The translations under genes and the position numbers were made by a program. A stretch of 64,000 bases of DNA from Photobacterium marinum (GTDB taxonomy: Bacteria > Pseudomonadota > Gammaproteobacteria > Enterobacterales > Vibrionaceae): positions 310,001 through 374,000 of the forward strand of contig NZ_AMZO01000002.1 of the NCBI RefSeq assembly GCF_000331515.1, in the 5' to 3' direction. The notes beneath the pieces were generated by a model. That model ran no database searches. It was not told where the DNA came from and saw only the letters and a list, made by a program, of their open reading frames with translations. Shown in pieces: positions 11,279-20,359 of the stretch; position 1 is the first letter of the stretch, and every line of letters begins with the position of its first letter.

Positions 11279-13756
11279 ATGTCATTAAGTCGACGTAAAT
11301 TCTTAAAAGGCCTCGCAACGACCTCTGCTGCGTCTGTGATTGGCCCGAGTTTATTAATGCAGGTTGCAAAAGCGGCGGAAGAAGGCTCGCCTTATTCCGC
11401 TGACGGAGTATGGAAGGTTTCTGGCTCTCACTGGGGCGCATTTCGTGCCCGGATATATAACGGTAAAGTGGTCGAAATCAAGCCACTGGAGCGAGATAAA
11501 TACCCGACGGATATGATAAAAGGGATAAAAGGGATTATCTACAATCCGTCCCGTGTTCGTTACCCGGTTGTACGCCTGAATTGGTTGAAGAAACATAAAT
11601 TCAGCGGTGATACCCGGGGCAACAACCGCTTTGTCCGGGTCACCTGGGATGAAGCCTTGGATCTGTTTTATCAGGAGTTGGAGCGGATCCAGAAAGATTA
11701 TGGCCCCTGGGCTCTGCATGCCGGGATGACCGGATGGAGGGCAACTGGCCAGTTCCACAGCTGTACCAGCCATATGCAGCGAGCCGTAGGGATGCACGGG
11801 AATTTTATGACCAAGGTCGGGGATTATTCAACCGGTGCCGGTCAGACAATTCTGCCTTACGTTCTCGGTTCAACGGAAGTGTATGCTCAGGGGACGTCCT
11901 GGCCGGATATTTTATCCAACAGTAAGACGATCATCCTGTGGGCCAATGATCCGATGAAGAATACCCAGGTTGGTTGGCAGTGCGAGACACATGATTCTTA
12001 TGCCTACTATGAGCAGTTGAAAGATAAAATTGCCAAAGGCCAGATCAAAGTGATCTCTGTCGATCCGGTGCGGTCGAAAACTCAGAATTACCTTGGTTGT
12101 GAGCAGCTGTACGTGAACCCACAAACCGATGTGCCATTCATGCTGGCTATCGCACATACTCTCTACAAAGAAGAACTCTATGCCAAGAAGTTCCTTGAAA
12201 CTTATGCCCTTGGCTTCGATGAGTTTGTACCTTACTTGTTAGGGAAAACCAAAGATAAAGTCGAAAAAACACCGGAATGGGCAGAGCCGATTTGTGGAGT
12301 GAAGGCAGATCAGATTCGTGAGTTTGCCCGTCTGCTGGCCGCGGACAGAACGCAGCTTATATTTGGCTGGGCGATCCAGCGGCAACAGCACGGTGAACAG
12401 CCTTATTGGATGGGCGCGGTTCTGGCAGCGATGCTGGGTCAGATTGGTTTGCCGGGGGGCGGGATTTCTTATGCTCACCACTACAGTGGAGTGGGGATTC
12501 CGTCTACAGGAGCCGCTGGTCCGGGGGGCTTTCCTCGTAATGTGGACGAGGGTAAAAAGCCGAAGTGGGATAACAATGACTTCAAAGGCTACAGCAAGAC
12601 AATTCCGGTAGCCCGTTGGGTTGATGCTATCTTAGAGCCCGGTAAGGAAATCAATTATAACGGCAGTAAAGTGAAGCTTCCTGATACCAAGATGCTGGTG
12701 GTCAGCGGATGTAATCCGTGGCACCACCATCAGGATCGCAACAGGATGAAGAAAGCATTCCAAAAACTACAGACTGTTGTCACTATTGATTTTGCCTGGA
12801 CAGCGACCTGCCGTTTTTCAGATATTGTTCTGCCTGCCTGTACTCAGTTCGAACGTAATGATATCGACTTGTACGGAGCATATTCAGCATCTGGCATTCT
12901 GGCTATGCATAAGCTGGTGGATCCGCTTTATCAGTCCAAAACAGACTTCGAAATATTTACTGAGCTTTGTCGTCGCTTTGGTCGCCATAAAGAATTTACC
13001 CGTGGCATGGATGAAATGGAATGGGTGCGGATGCTGTACAAAGATTGCCGCGATGCCAATAAAGCTAACTTCGAAATGCCGGAGTTCGATCAGTTTTGGG
13101 CTGACGGTGTGATTGATTTCGGCGAAGGTAAGAGCTTTGTTCGCCATGCCGATTTCAGGCTGGATCCGGAAATTAATCCATTGGGTACACCTTCCGGCTT
13201 TATTGAAATCTTCAGCCGTAAGATTGACCGCTTTGGCTATGAACACTGTCAGGGGCACCCGATGTGGTTCGAAAAAGCCGAGCGCTCCCATGGCGGGCCT
13301 ATGTCAGATAAATACCCGCTCTGGCTGCAATCCTGTCACCCGGATCAGCGCCTGCATTCACAAATGTGTGAGTCGGAAGAGTATCGGGCGACTTATAGTG
13401 TGCAGGGCCGAGAGCCGATTTATATCAGTCCGGAAGATGCCAAGAAGCGGGGGATCAAGGATGGCGATATAGTCAGGGTCTTCAATGATCGGGGGCAGTT
13501 GCTGGCCGGTGCCAGAGTTTCTGATAATTATCCGTCCGGTGTTGTACGAATTCATGAGGGAGCCTGGTATGGGCCGATGAATGAAAAGGTTGGTTCACTT
13601 GATACTTACGGTGATCCTAATACCTTGACTATGGATGTTGGCTCTTCAGAGCTGGCACAGGCAACCAGTGCTAATACCGTGGTGGTGGAAATCGAAAAAT
13701 TCCGTGGAGAAGTGCCGCCGGTGACCTCATTCGGCGGGCCGATTTACGAAAGCTGA
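11279..13756 (+). CDS. torA: TorA, periplasmic TMAO reductase (molybdoenzyme)
   Basis: TorA (825 residues) reduces trimethylamine N-oxide to trimethylamine in the periplasm, using a bis-molybdopterin-guanine-dinucleotide cofactor. A Tat signal is clear (SRRKFLK, cleavage near VAKAA). It is of the DMSO-reductase family without an N-terminal iron-sulfur cluster; the GDYSTGAG segment (about 181-188) is where the serine molybdenum ligand is expected. A C-terminal cofactor-binding domain follows. GAGGGA precedes the start. No torD chaperone gene and no torSTR genes are found anywhere in the window, so these must lie elsewhere or be replaced. Confidence 0.94.
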   Translation: MSLSRRKFLKGLATTSAASVIGPSLLMQVAKAAEEGSPYSADGVWKVSGSHWGAFRARIYNGKVVEIKPLERDKYPTDMIKGIKGIIYNPSRVRYPVVRLNWLKKHKFSGDTRGNNRFVRVTWDEALDLFYQELERIQKDYGPWALHAGMTGWRATGQFHSCTSHMQRAVGMHGNFMTKVGDYSTGAGQTILPYVLGSTEVYAQGTSWPDILSNSKTIILWANDPMKNTQVGWQCETHDSYAYYEQLKDKIAKGQIKVISVDPVRSKTQNYLGCEQLYVNPQTDVPFMLAIAHTLYKEELYAKKFLETYALGFDEFVPYLLGKTKDKVEKTPEWAEPICGVKADQIREFARLLAADRTQLIFGWAIQRQQHGEQPYWMGAVLAAMLGQIGLPGGGISYAHHYSGVGIPSTGAAGPGGFPRNVDEGKKPKWDNNDFKGYSKTIPVARWVDAILEPGKEINYNGSKVKLPDTKMLVVSGCNPWHHHQDRNRMKKAFQKLQTVVTIDFAWTATCRFSDIVLPACTQFERNDIDLYGAYSASGILAMHKLVDPLYQSKTDFEIFTELCRRFGRHKEFTRGMDEMEWVRMLYKDCRDANKANFEMPEFDQFWADGVIDFGEGKSFVRHADFRLDPEINPLGTPSGFIEIFSRKIDRFGYEHCQGHPMWFEKAERSHGGPMSDKYPLWLQSCHPDQRLHSQMCESEEYRATYSVQGREPIYISPEDAKKRGIKDGDIVRVFNDRGQLLAGARVSDNYPSGVVRIHEGAWYGPMNEKVGSLDTYGDPNTLTMDVGSSELAQATSANTVVVEIEKFRGEVPPVTSFGGPIYES

Positions 13757-13787
13757 GTTGCATGTAAATGGATGCCTGCAGAAATGA

Positions 13788-13817
13788 AATAAGGTGGAGC
13801 CCAAGGTTCCACCTTAT
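13788..13817. terminator. Terminator after torA, possibly two-way
   Basis: Arms AATAAGGTGGA and TCCACCTTATT enclose an eight-base loop and are followed by AGTTTTTG. It closes torECA and could also stop transcription coming leftward from the small reading frame at 13842-14057. Confidence 0.8.
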
Positions 13818-13841
13818 TAGTTTTTGTCTTATTGTTTCTGG

Positions 13842-14057
13842 TTACCTGCGCCTTTTATCCGGTTTTTGTTTACCGGTGAATATCAGAATCCGATCCCACT
13901 GGCGGCGGAAGAATTCATCGATAGCTTCGATGGCTTTCTCAACCAATTCCTGCCAGTCAAAAGGTTGTCCTCGTTGGTGGTCTTGCTTTTGGCCACATTG
14001 GAGGCGGTCAGAATCACGGTGATGTCGCCGGATGAAGAGGAGAATATGGCGAATCAT
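13842..14057 (-). CDS. Small basic protein of unknown function (tentative)
   Basis: A 71-codon frame starts at an ATG preceded by GGAGG six bases upstream (14064-14068), a near-ideal ribosome site. The product is rich in Arg, His and Gln, with an amphipathic stretch FDWQELVEKAIEAIDEFFRR in the middle and a KRRR end. It begins 68 bases after the racemase stop on the same strand, so it may be cotranscribed. I do not recognise a family. Overlapping frames exist on the plus strand but lack a comparable start signal. Confidence 0.4.
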   Translation of the reverse strand: MIRHILLFIRRHHRDSDRLQCGQKQDHQRGQPFDWQELVEKAIEAIDEFFRRQWDRILIFTGKQKPDKRRR

Positions 14058-14124
14058 ATTGTGCCTCCGTCTTCTGAAATTTTCGTTTCTCCAACAATAA
14101 GATTAGCGGGGCTTGTCTGAACTG

Positions 14125-14835
14125 TCAGGCAACCATTTCTGGTGCATCAGCCTGTGCCCACTCAATACACTGTTGAGCCAGGATATCAAGCGAATCCAGA
14201 CAGGCTTCAGGTTGCTCAATCGCTTGTTCTGCCAGTGCGACCGGAATTTCGGTACAGCCAAAAATTACCGCTTCAGCGCCTTGTTCCAGCAGGTTTCGGA
14301 AAACCGGCAGCATCAGTTGTTTGCCGCGCTCAACCTCACCGGCTTTCACCGCGTAAATGCCTTCCATAACGGCAAGTTGCGCACCTTCATCCGGCTCAAT
14401 CGCATCAATTTGCTTTTGCGCTAGTTTGGTCTGATACATTCTTGTCATCATGGTTGCAGAAGTCGCCATTACACCAACCTTGCGGTATTGACGTTGTCTG
14501 GCTTCGTCAACAACACTGTCGATAATGCTGATCATATGTACCTTGCTGCAGCGAGTCAGACGCGGGTACCAGTAGTGAGCAGTATTGCAGGGAATGACAA
14601 TGCACTCAGCACCGGCATTTTGCAGTTGTTCCATGCCTTGTTTAAGCACCGGAAACGGATCCTGACCTTCACCCAGAATATAAGCAGTGCGATCCGGGAT
14701 CTGTGGATTATTACTAACAAGCATAGGGATATGCTGCTGATCATTATGAGCAGGAGTACGGGCAATGATTTTCTGCATGAATTCAACCGTTGCCAACGGG
14801 CCCATTCCGCCCAGAATTCCTAATTTTCTGCTCAT
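14125..14835 (-). CDS. Aspartate/glutamate racemase family protein
   Basis: The 236-residue product belongs to the cofactor-independent Asp/Glu racemase family. It has the N-terminal LGILGGMGPLAT, the first catalytic cysteine in PCNTAHYW and the second in FGCTEIP, so both active-site cysteines are present. YgeA/RacX-like enzymes of this group racemise several amino acids, so aspartate is likely but not proven. It is divergent from a HypT-like LysR gene, and a C4-dicarboxylate/aspartate-type transporter follows that regulator, which suggests amino-acid or aspartate metabolism. Confidence 0.85.
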   Translation of the reverse strand: MSRKLGILGGMGPLATVEFMQKIIARTPAHNDQQHIPMLVSNNPQIPDRTAYILGEGQDPFPVLKQGMEQLQNAGAECIVIPCNTAHYWYPRLTRCSKVHMISIIDSVVDEARQRQYRKVGVMATSATMMTRMYQTKLAQKQIDAIEPDEGAQLAVMEGIYAVKAGEVERGKQLMLPVFRNLLEQGAEAVIFGCTEIPVALAEQAIEQPEACLDSLDILAQQCIEWAQADAPEMVA

Positions 14836-14896
14836 GTGCTTGTTCCTACAGTATTTTCAACTGCAATCACTATAGGATGGCTGGTATCACTTGAGA

Positions 14897-14933
14897 AATG
14901 CCGTTGCTGGCGATGTCATGCATAATCGGCATT
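14897..14933. promoter_or_regulatory. Inverted repeat in the racemase/hypT divergent region
   Basis: AATGCCG (14897-14903) and CGGCATT (14927-14933) form a perfect 7-bp inverted repeat with a 23-base spacer, between the divergent racemase and LysR genes. The position suits a LysR-type operator; the spacing is wider than a classic T-N11-A box. Confidence 0.3.
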
Positions 14934-15024
14934 ACCCTGTTTTAAATCTGTGATTTAAGTCTCTTGATTTCTCTGTTATTTGCTAAGTCATTAGTTATAC
15001 TGTCTTTTTGTCATTTGAAACACT

Positions 15025-15903
15025 ATGAATATTGAAAGTAAGTGGCTGGAAGATTTTCTTGCACTTGCCGAAGTGCGAAATTTTTCTGTTGCAGCAGAAA
15101 TGCGGAATGTGACCCAGCCTGCATTCAGTCGCCGAATTAAAGCCTTAGAGCAGACTGTCGGTGCTGAGTTGGTGGATCGCAGTAAAACGCCGGTTGAGCT
15201 GACACCCAGTGGCAGGATGTTCCGGATCACTGCGCGTACCCTGATGAACCAGATGATGGAAGGGATCGGGCAGCTGTCGGATTTGTCAAAACTTGGCGGA
15301 AACATGGTGCGTGTAGCGGCGGCGCACTCACTGGCAACCAGCCTGGTTCCGACGATTCAACCACAGCTTTCTGCCGGAAAGCATAATCCGCTGTTGAGTG
15401 TGGAAGCTGTCGATGTCGATCAGGCTATTGAAGTGCTTCAGGAAGGGGGCTGTGATTTGCTGCTGGCTTTTGATGACGCCCAGCTGCGTCTGCCACCGTA
15501 TCAGTCACTGCAGATCGGGCAGGCAGAGCTGTTGCCTGTTTGTGCCTGTGATAGTGAGGGGAATCCGCTTTACTCCATCGATAAAGATCAGGAAGTTCCC
15601 TGGCTTGCTTACAGCCCGACATCCTATATGGGACGTCAGGTTGAAGCGGTTCGGGATCAGGTCAATCTCAAAGCCGTGTTTCTGTCATCAATGACAGACT
15701 TGCTCAAGACACTGGCTATGCAGGGACAGGGCGTTGCCTGGTTGCCGGACTATGCGATCGTCGATGAGCTGGCAAGTGGCAAAGTGGCTGTGATTGGGGA
15801 GTCCCATTTACGTTTGCCAATTACCTATTATGCTTACCGTTATCAGGCCCGTCTGCATCCCGCAGGGGAACAGGTCTGGCAGGCGCTAAGGAATTTGGTT
15901 TAG
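15025..15903 (+). CDS. LysR-family regulator resembling HypT (YjiE)
   Basis: The 292-residue protein has an N-terminal LysR helix-turn-helix (FSVAAEMRNVTQPAFSRRIK) and an effector domain. Several stretches match E. coli HypT as I remember it: AAAHSL near residue 97, VDVDQAI, SYMGRQ, SSMTDLLK and GVAWLPDYAI. HypT senses hypochlorite through methionine oxidation; whether this protein does so is inference. It is divergent from the racemase gene and could control it. The start has no obvious ribosome site; ATG at 15025 gives the family N-terminus NIESKWLEDFL. Confidence 0.75.
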   Translation: MNIESKWLEDFLALAEVRNFSVAAEMRNVTQPAFSRRIKALEQTVGAELVDRSKTPVELTPSGRMFRITARTLMNQMMEGIGQLSDLSKLGGNMVRVAAAHSLATSLVPTIQPQLSAGKHNPLLSVEAVDVDQAIEVLQEGGCDLLLAFDDAQLRLPPYQSLQIGQAELLPVCACDSEGNPLYSIDKDQEVPWLAYSPTSYMGRQVEAVRDQVNLKAVFLSSMTDLLKTLAMQGQGVAWLPDYAIVDELASGKVAVIGESHLRLPITYYAYRYQARLHPAGEQVWQALRNLV

Positions 15904-15948
15904 AGAATCTGGTTTAGAAATGTAGCGTACTTATAGTGACTAAATGAC

Positions 15949-15985
15949 AACGACGCAATAACAGTGATGTTATTGCGTCGTTTTG
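15949..15985. terminator. Two-way terminator between hypT-like gene and dcu gene
   Basis: A perfect 15-bp stem (AACGACGCAATAACA and its complement) with a GTGA loop lies between two convergent genes. T-rich flanks on both sides make it suitable for ending both transcripts. Confidence 0.85.
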
Positions 15986-16013
15986 TTTATGCAGGTGTCA
16001 CAACGTTAAAATA

Positions 16014-17315
16014 TCACAAGACCATGGGCGCAAGCATAAAGCCGCACAGGGTTGAGATAGCAACACCGACCAGGCCAGGCATCAGGAACGGATGGTCAAA
16101 GATGTTTTTACCCATTCGGGTGGAACCAGTGGAATCAAATTCGATAGCAGCCAGTGACGTCGGATAGGTCGGCAGAACAAAAACACCTGTAACGGCAACA
16201 AATGAAGCCAGAATTGCCCAGTGCGGAACTTGTAGGCTCAGAGCCAGTGGAATGATCAACGGAGTTGTTGCCCCTTGGGAAAGCAATAAAGTACAGGTGC
16301 CGAACAGAACCAGCGACAGCAGCATCGGGTAAGCCTGCAGAAGTGAACCTGCGAACTCTTTAATCTCCGGAAGATAAGCGTTCACCATGGTCGAGCCCAT
16401 GGTCACAATGCCCAGAATGACAGCGACAGAACTCATGCCGGAGCGAAAGGTGGTGGTTCGGATAATTTTATCTGGGTTAACCTGACATATTGGTACCATC
16501 ATACAGGCAACTGCAAACATGCTGACGATGATGATATCGCGGGTCGACATCATGGTGCCGTCGGCAAAGTGCGGGCGCAGAACAGGGAAAGCGGCATAGA
16601 TAACAATGGCGATGGTTGCCAGCAAGAACAAGATAACGGAGTACTTCGCTTTCGGATCAATTGTGATGGCCTGATGTGTTTTTTGCGTATGTTTTTCCTG
16701 CAATTTTTCTAGGTACACCGGATCATCTTTCAGCTCACAACCTTGTCGGGATGCGATAAATGCACCGACCATAGCTGCAATGAATGAGGCTGGCAGACAG
16801 ACTGCCATGATCTCAAGGAAGCTGACACCGATTGGTTCCATAATAGAAATCATCGCAGCCATAGCTGCAGAGATTGGTGAACCTGAAATTGCCACTTGTG
16901 AAGCGACGACGGCCCCGGCGAGTGGGCGGGAAGGGCGAACACTAATCTCTTTGGCAACTTCAGAAATTACCGGTAGCGTTGAGAAAACCGTATACCCCGT
17001 TCCGGCCATAATGGTCATCAGCCAGGTCAGCATTGGTGCTAGAAAGCAGATATAGCGTGGGTTACGGCGCATTAGGTTTCCGGCATGGTGAACCAGCCAG
17101 TCCATGCCACCGGCGGCCTGCATCGTTGAAGCCGCAGTGACGACCGACATGATGATCAAAATAACATTGACCGCCGGCGCACTTGGTTCCAGTCCAAATC
17201 CCAGCGTCAGAATAGCCAGCCCTAAGCCACCTGCCAGTCCGACGCCTAACCCGCCCATTTTGAGCCCCCAGTATATGCAGCCCAAGACCACAATAAGTTG
17301 AATCGCAATTAACAT
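16014..17315 (-). CDS. Anaerobic C4-dicarboxylate transporter, DcuA/DcuB family
   Basis: The 433-residue membrane protein resembles DcuA and DcuB, inner-membrane carriers that exchange fumarate, malate, aspartate or succinate. Family segments include an N-terminal IQLIVVLGCIYWG, LLRRNP-like LMRRNPRY, and the C-terminal LPTYPTSLAAIEFD and HPFLMPGLVGV. I set the start at 17315, where AGGA lies upstream and the family N-terminus MLIAIQL begins; the frame runs back to 17348. It cannot be placed as DcuA or DcuB by eye. Its neighbour, an Asp/Glu racemase, suggests use of aspartate. Confidence 0.85.
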   Translation of the reverse strand: MLIAIQLIVVLGCIYWGLKMGGLGVGLAGGLGLAILTLGFGLEPSAPAVNVILIIMSVVTAASTMQAAGGMDWLVHHAGNLMRRNPRYICFLAPMLTWLMTIMAGTGYTVFSTLPVISEVAKEISVRPSRPLAGAVVASQVAISGSPISAAMAAMISIMEPIGVSFLEIMAVCLPASFIAAMVGAFIASRQGCELKDDPVYLEKLQEKHTQKTHQAITIDPKAKYSVILFLLATIAIVIYAAFPVLRPHFADGTMMSTRDIIIVSMFAVACMMVPICQVNPDKIIRTTTFRSGMSSVAVILGIVTMGSTMVNAYLPEIKEFAGSLLQAYPMLLSLVLFGTCTLLLSQGATTPLIIPLALSLQVPHWAILASFVAVTGVFVLPTYPTSLAAIEFDSTGSTRMGKNIFDHPFLMPGLVGVAISTLCGFMLAPMVL

Positions 17316-17741
17316 ATTTTTCCTGTCCGTGTGGAGTGAGTCATTCATTTGTGCTGATGGCCTGGCATCAACATCGAATCTTGTGGATATAAACCCTGTC
17401 TTATTTGTTTTTTATGGTGCAAAAACTGGAGGGGGCTGTTAAATGCCAAGATTTGTATCGTGATAAAAAATAAGCATGAGCATAATGATGCATTCGTGAT
17501 GGGCTTAATAGAATCAACAGGTTTAGGTGGTTAAAAGGCAATGTTTAAGTAAATAAGCTATGAAAACTGCCAGATTATTTCTCTTGGTTGCATATTGGCT
17601 GGCAATGGCATAAACGAGATCTGAACAAAATATTCAGACCAATTCCAAACAGGAATAGAATGTTGTCCAATCTTTCGCTGTTCGTGGTGAAAAGACAGTG
17701 GTAATTTTTCCGTCCCTGTTTATTTATTGAGTATTTAGTGA
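17316..17741. other. Divergent promoter region between dcu and yfcA
   Basis: No open frame here. The region is AT-rich and should hold promoters for both divergent genes. I looked for an FNR box, expected for an anaerobic dcu gene, and found only a poor 13-base match near 17507 (TTAATAGAATCAA), which has the wrong spacing. Confidence 0.4.
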
Positions 17742-18512
17742 ATGGAGTTGTCGTTCGAAATCCTTGCTCTGCTTTTCTTTGTCGCCAGTCTGGCCGGGTT
17801 TATTGATGCTATTGCAGGTGGTGGTGGGTTGCTGACAGTGCCAGCGTTACTTGCTGTTGGTATGCCTCCGGCACAAGCGTTGGCAACCAACAAGCTGCAG
17901 GGCTCATTCGGCAGCTTTTCGGCCTCGCTGTATTTTGTTCGCAACGGTTTAGTAAGCCTGAAAACCATGCGTAATGCGATCATCTGTACATTTATTGGTG
18001 CAGCGTTAGGTGCTGAATTAGTACAACGGATTGATGCCGGTGTGCTGACCAATTTAATTCCGGTGTTATTGCTGGGTATTTCATTTTACTTTTTGTTGTC
18101 ACCCAAGGCAGGAAAAGGCGGAGGTGAACCAAAGCTATCGGAGAATGCGTTTGCCCTGAGTGTAGGAACTGGTATTGGTTTCTATGATGGCTTTTTTGGT
18201 CCGGGGGCTGGTTCGTTATTTACTATTTGTTTCGTTGCTGTCGCTCAGCTTGGGTTAGTTGAAGCCACAGCCAGAACAAAAGTGCTCAACTTTACTTCTA
18301 ATTTTGCCGCGCTGCTGTTTTTTATTTTTGCCGGATTGCCGGTTTGGGAAATCGGTTTAGTAATGGCGGTTGGTGGTTTTCTCGGTGCACGTCTCGGGGC
18401 TAAAGTGGTGGTCACCAAAGGACGAAAACTGATCCGCCCGATGGTTGTGATTATCTCAATGATAATGGCAGTTAAGCTGCTGTTGGAACAGAACCCGCAA
18501 TGGCTTCAATAA
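17742..18512 (+). CDS. yfcA: YfcA-like TSUP family permease
   Basis: The 256-residue protein is a TauE/SafE (TSUP) family inner-membrane permease, a family that moves sulfur-containing or organic anions. It resembles E. coli YfcA throughout: GFIDAIAGGGGLLTVPAL, QALATNKLQG, GFYDGFFGPGAGS and KGRKLIRPMVV. Around eight hydrophobic segments are visible. The substrate is not known. Its 3' end overlaps the convergent LysR gene by 41 bases. Confidence 0.87.
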   Translation: MELSFEILALLFFVASLAGFIDAIAGGGGLLTVPALLAVGMPPAQALATNKLQGSFGSFSASLYFVRNGLVSLKTMRNAIICTFIGAALGAELVQRIDAGVLTNLIPVLLLGISFYFLLSPKAGKGGGEPKLSENAFALSVGTGIGFYDGFFGPGAGSLFTICFVAVAQLGLVEATARTKVLNFTSNFAALLFFIFAGLPVWEIGLVMAVGGFLGARLGAKVVVTKGRKLIRPMVVIISMIMAVKLLLEQNPQWLQ

Positions 18513-19317
18513 GTCGTCGAATACGTTCAGACTGGTAACTGCTTTGGCGGTAACACAGGTGAACCGGCCGGGTCAGCTCACTTAATACATCAAAATGATG
18601 GCAGTGAACTGGATCGATTTTCAGGATTTTGACGATTGATGCCGGCACCAGTGCTGATGCTACACCGCCTAGTGCCAGCTGGGCGGCAGCGGTGTAAGAA
18701 TCCATTTCCATTAAAGGTTTAATACCGGCTTTTTGCAGCACACTGGCTTGGTTGATATTGGCCGGGTTTTTTAAATCGTTGACCAGCAAGCCTGGCGGTG
18801 GTTCAGCCAGAGGTTGCTGGCTGATAACTGTAAATGGCTCATCAAAAAGATGGCGGGCTGTCAGACCGTGCTGTGCAGGCAGGTGTCCGGCACAAAAGCC
18901 AATACAGGCATCCCCTGATTGAACCTGTTCAACAATGACCGGAGTGTGACGGGTTGATATAGAAATGTAGCGATCGTGCGTGATGTAATTGCCCATCAGT
19001 TCACCGAGGTAGCCGGCAACCAGGGTTTCTGAGCAGACCAGGGTTATTACCGTTTTGTCCTGATAGTTTCGTTGATCGAAAATTAGCCCTTTGAGTTCCC
19101 GGTAGCCGGGGCCGACATTATCAATCAGAGCCTGCGCATCCGGTGTTAGTTTGATACGCCGTCCGGATGGTTCAATCAGCTTTTTTCCTAATTGCTTTTC
19201 TAATCGGGCGATCCGCTTGCTCACCGCACTCTGGCTGATATACAGCTGGCTGCCTGCCTTGCTCATGGTGCCTTCTTTTGCCAGCACCAGCAATGTCTCT
19301 AATCCTTCAAGTAACAC
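18472..19317 (-). CDS. LysR-family transcriptional regulator
   Basis: The 281-residue protein carries a LysR winged helix-turn-helix (TMSKAGSQLYISQSAVSKRIARLEKQLG) and a type 2 periplasmic-binding-like effector domain. The frame begins with GTG at 19317 without a clear ribosome site, so the true start may differ by a few codons. It converges on yfcA with a 41-base overlap. Target and ligand are unknown. Confidence 0.8.
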   Translation of the reverse strand: MLLEGLETLLVLAKEGTMSKAGSQLYISQSAVSKRIARLEKQLGKKLIEPSGRRIKLTPDAQALIDNVGPGYRELKGLIFDQRNYQDKTVITLVCSETLVAGYLGELMGNYITHDRYISISTRHTPVIVEQVQSGDACIGFCAGHLPAQHGLTARHLFDEPFTVISQQPLAEPPPGLLVNDLKNPANINQASVLQKAGIKPLMEMDSYTAAAQLALGGVASALVPASIVKILKIDPVHCHHFDVLSELTRPVHLCYRQSSYQSERIRRLIEAIAGSVPTAA

Positions 19318-19449
19318 GTGTTATAGCCATTGATGAAATAATGGAATGATTATACTCAACCAGTGGCGAGTAGCGAGCAGGAAAGAGAGTGAAGAGATAC
19401 GGGGAAACCAAAGCCGCAGTTGCAGCTTTGGTTATAGAGAAAGGAATTG

Positions 19450-19926
19450 CTATTCCTGCTTGGTGATGCTTCCGACTTCCAGTACAGGAGCGACATCAAG
19501 GTGTTCGGCATTCATCATGGACGAAATGCGCTGAACTGATGATAAAAGCAAGGTTTGCTCCCAGTCTTCCAGTTCCTGGAAACGGGCAACGAAATCTTCT
19601 TGAAGCGGCAGCGGAGCTTTCTCCAGTGTTTCCCTACCTGACTCGGTAAGGTGGGCATGCACTTTACGCTTATCCAGCTTGCTTCTTTCGCGGATAACCA
19701 GTCCCCGTTTTTCGAGACGGTCGAGGATAGTTGTAGCCGTGGCCTGGCTCATGTTTGTGTTGTTAGAAAGCTGACGGATTGTGACTTCACCTGAGTCACG
19801 AATCGCGCGCATTAAAACTAATTGAGGCCCCGTTAACCCTGCGACTTTATTAAGTTTTCTCGAATGTAAATCAATCGCCCGAATAATTTGTCGAAGGGCA
19901 ATGAGGACTTCTTCGTGCTTGTCCAT
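19450..19926 (-). CDS. MarR-family regulator, CosR/EctR-like
   Basis: The 158-residue protein has a MarR winged helix (TIRQLSNNTNMSQATATTILDRLEKRGLV, with the wing near RSKLDKRKVHAHLT). Its start MDKHEEVLIALRQIIRAID and end LDVAPVLEVGS recall CosR, the Vibrio repressor of compatible-solute genes; this is from memory and unproven. GGGAGAG precedes the ATG. No ectoine or betaine genes lie nearby, so any such targets would be distant. Confidence 0.8.
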   Translation of the reverse strand: MDKHEEVLIALRQIIRAIDLHSRKLNKVAGLTGPQLVLMRAIRDSGEVTIRQLSNNTNMSQATATTILDRLEKRGLVIRERSKLDKRKVHAHLTESGRETLEKAPLPLQEDFVARFQELEDWEQTLLLSSVQRISSMMNAEHLDVAPVLEVGSITKQE

Positions 19927-20359
19927 TTAACTCTCCCAAATTAGTTGCCGGGAAGGTACATCAATATCAACGATCATGAAAGGGTTAGTTTCAATAAAGA
20001 CGATAAAACTTCGAATCTTAATGAAAATTATCGTTATACGGAGTCAATTCGGCAATATAGTTTTATCTGCTGGCTTTAGTTAACCGTATGAAAAGTACTT
20101 TTTATGTGCTGCTTGTTGCTTATTTTGGGCTATTTGTTTGTTCTGTAATGGATGGCGGGATAGCTATCTGTTTGAAACCTTACCTGTACACCGCAAATCA
20201 GGAGGTGTTTAAAATTTGATACACGGCCGACTTTTCCCCTGTGACTAAATTTAAATCAGTAGACTCAGGAATTTGCCATACTTGTTATACCAGCCGGGAG
20301 TAAGTGATTAAATACTTATGCTGATTGGTATTGTGTTAGCGGGAAGAGAAGGAGCCTAA
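19927..20359. other. Divergent region between marR gene and ldtD
   Basis: The gap contains an inverted repeat, ACGATAA (20000-20006) and TTATCGT (20028-20034), near the marR promoter side, a possible operator. A 43-codon hydrophobic frame at 20088-20219 lacks a ribosome site and is not called. A purine-rich AGGAGG near 20201 has no start behind it. Confidence 0.35.

Noticed and set aside
20088..20219. 43-codon frame with a signal-like hydrophobic start, before ldtD
   Set aside because: No ribosome site before the ATG; chance in AT-rich DNA is likely.
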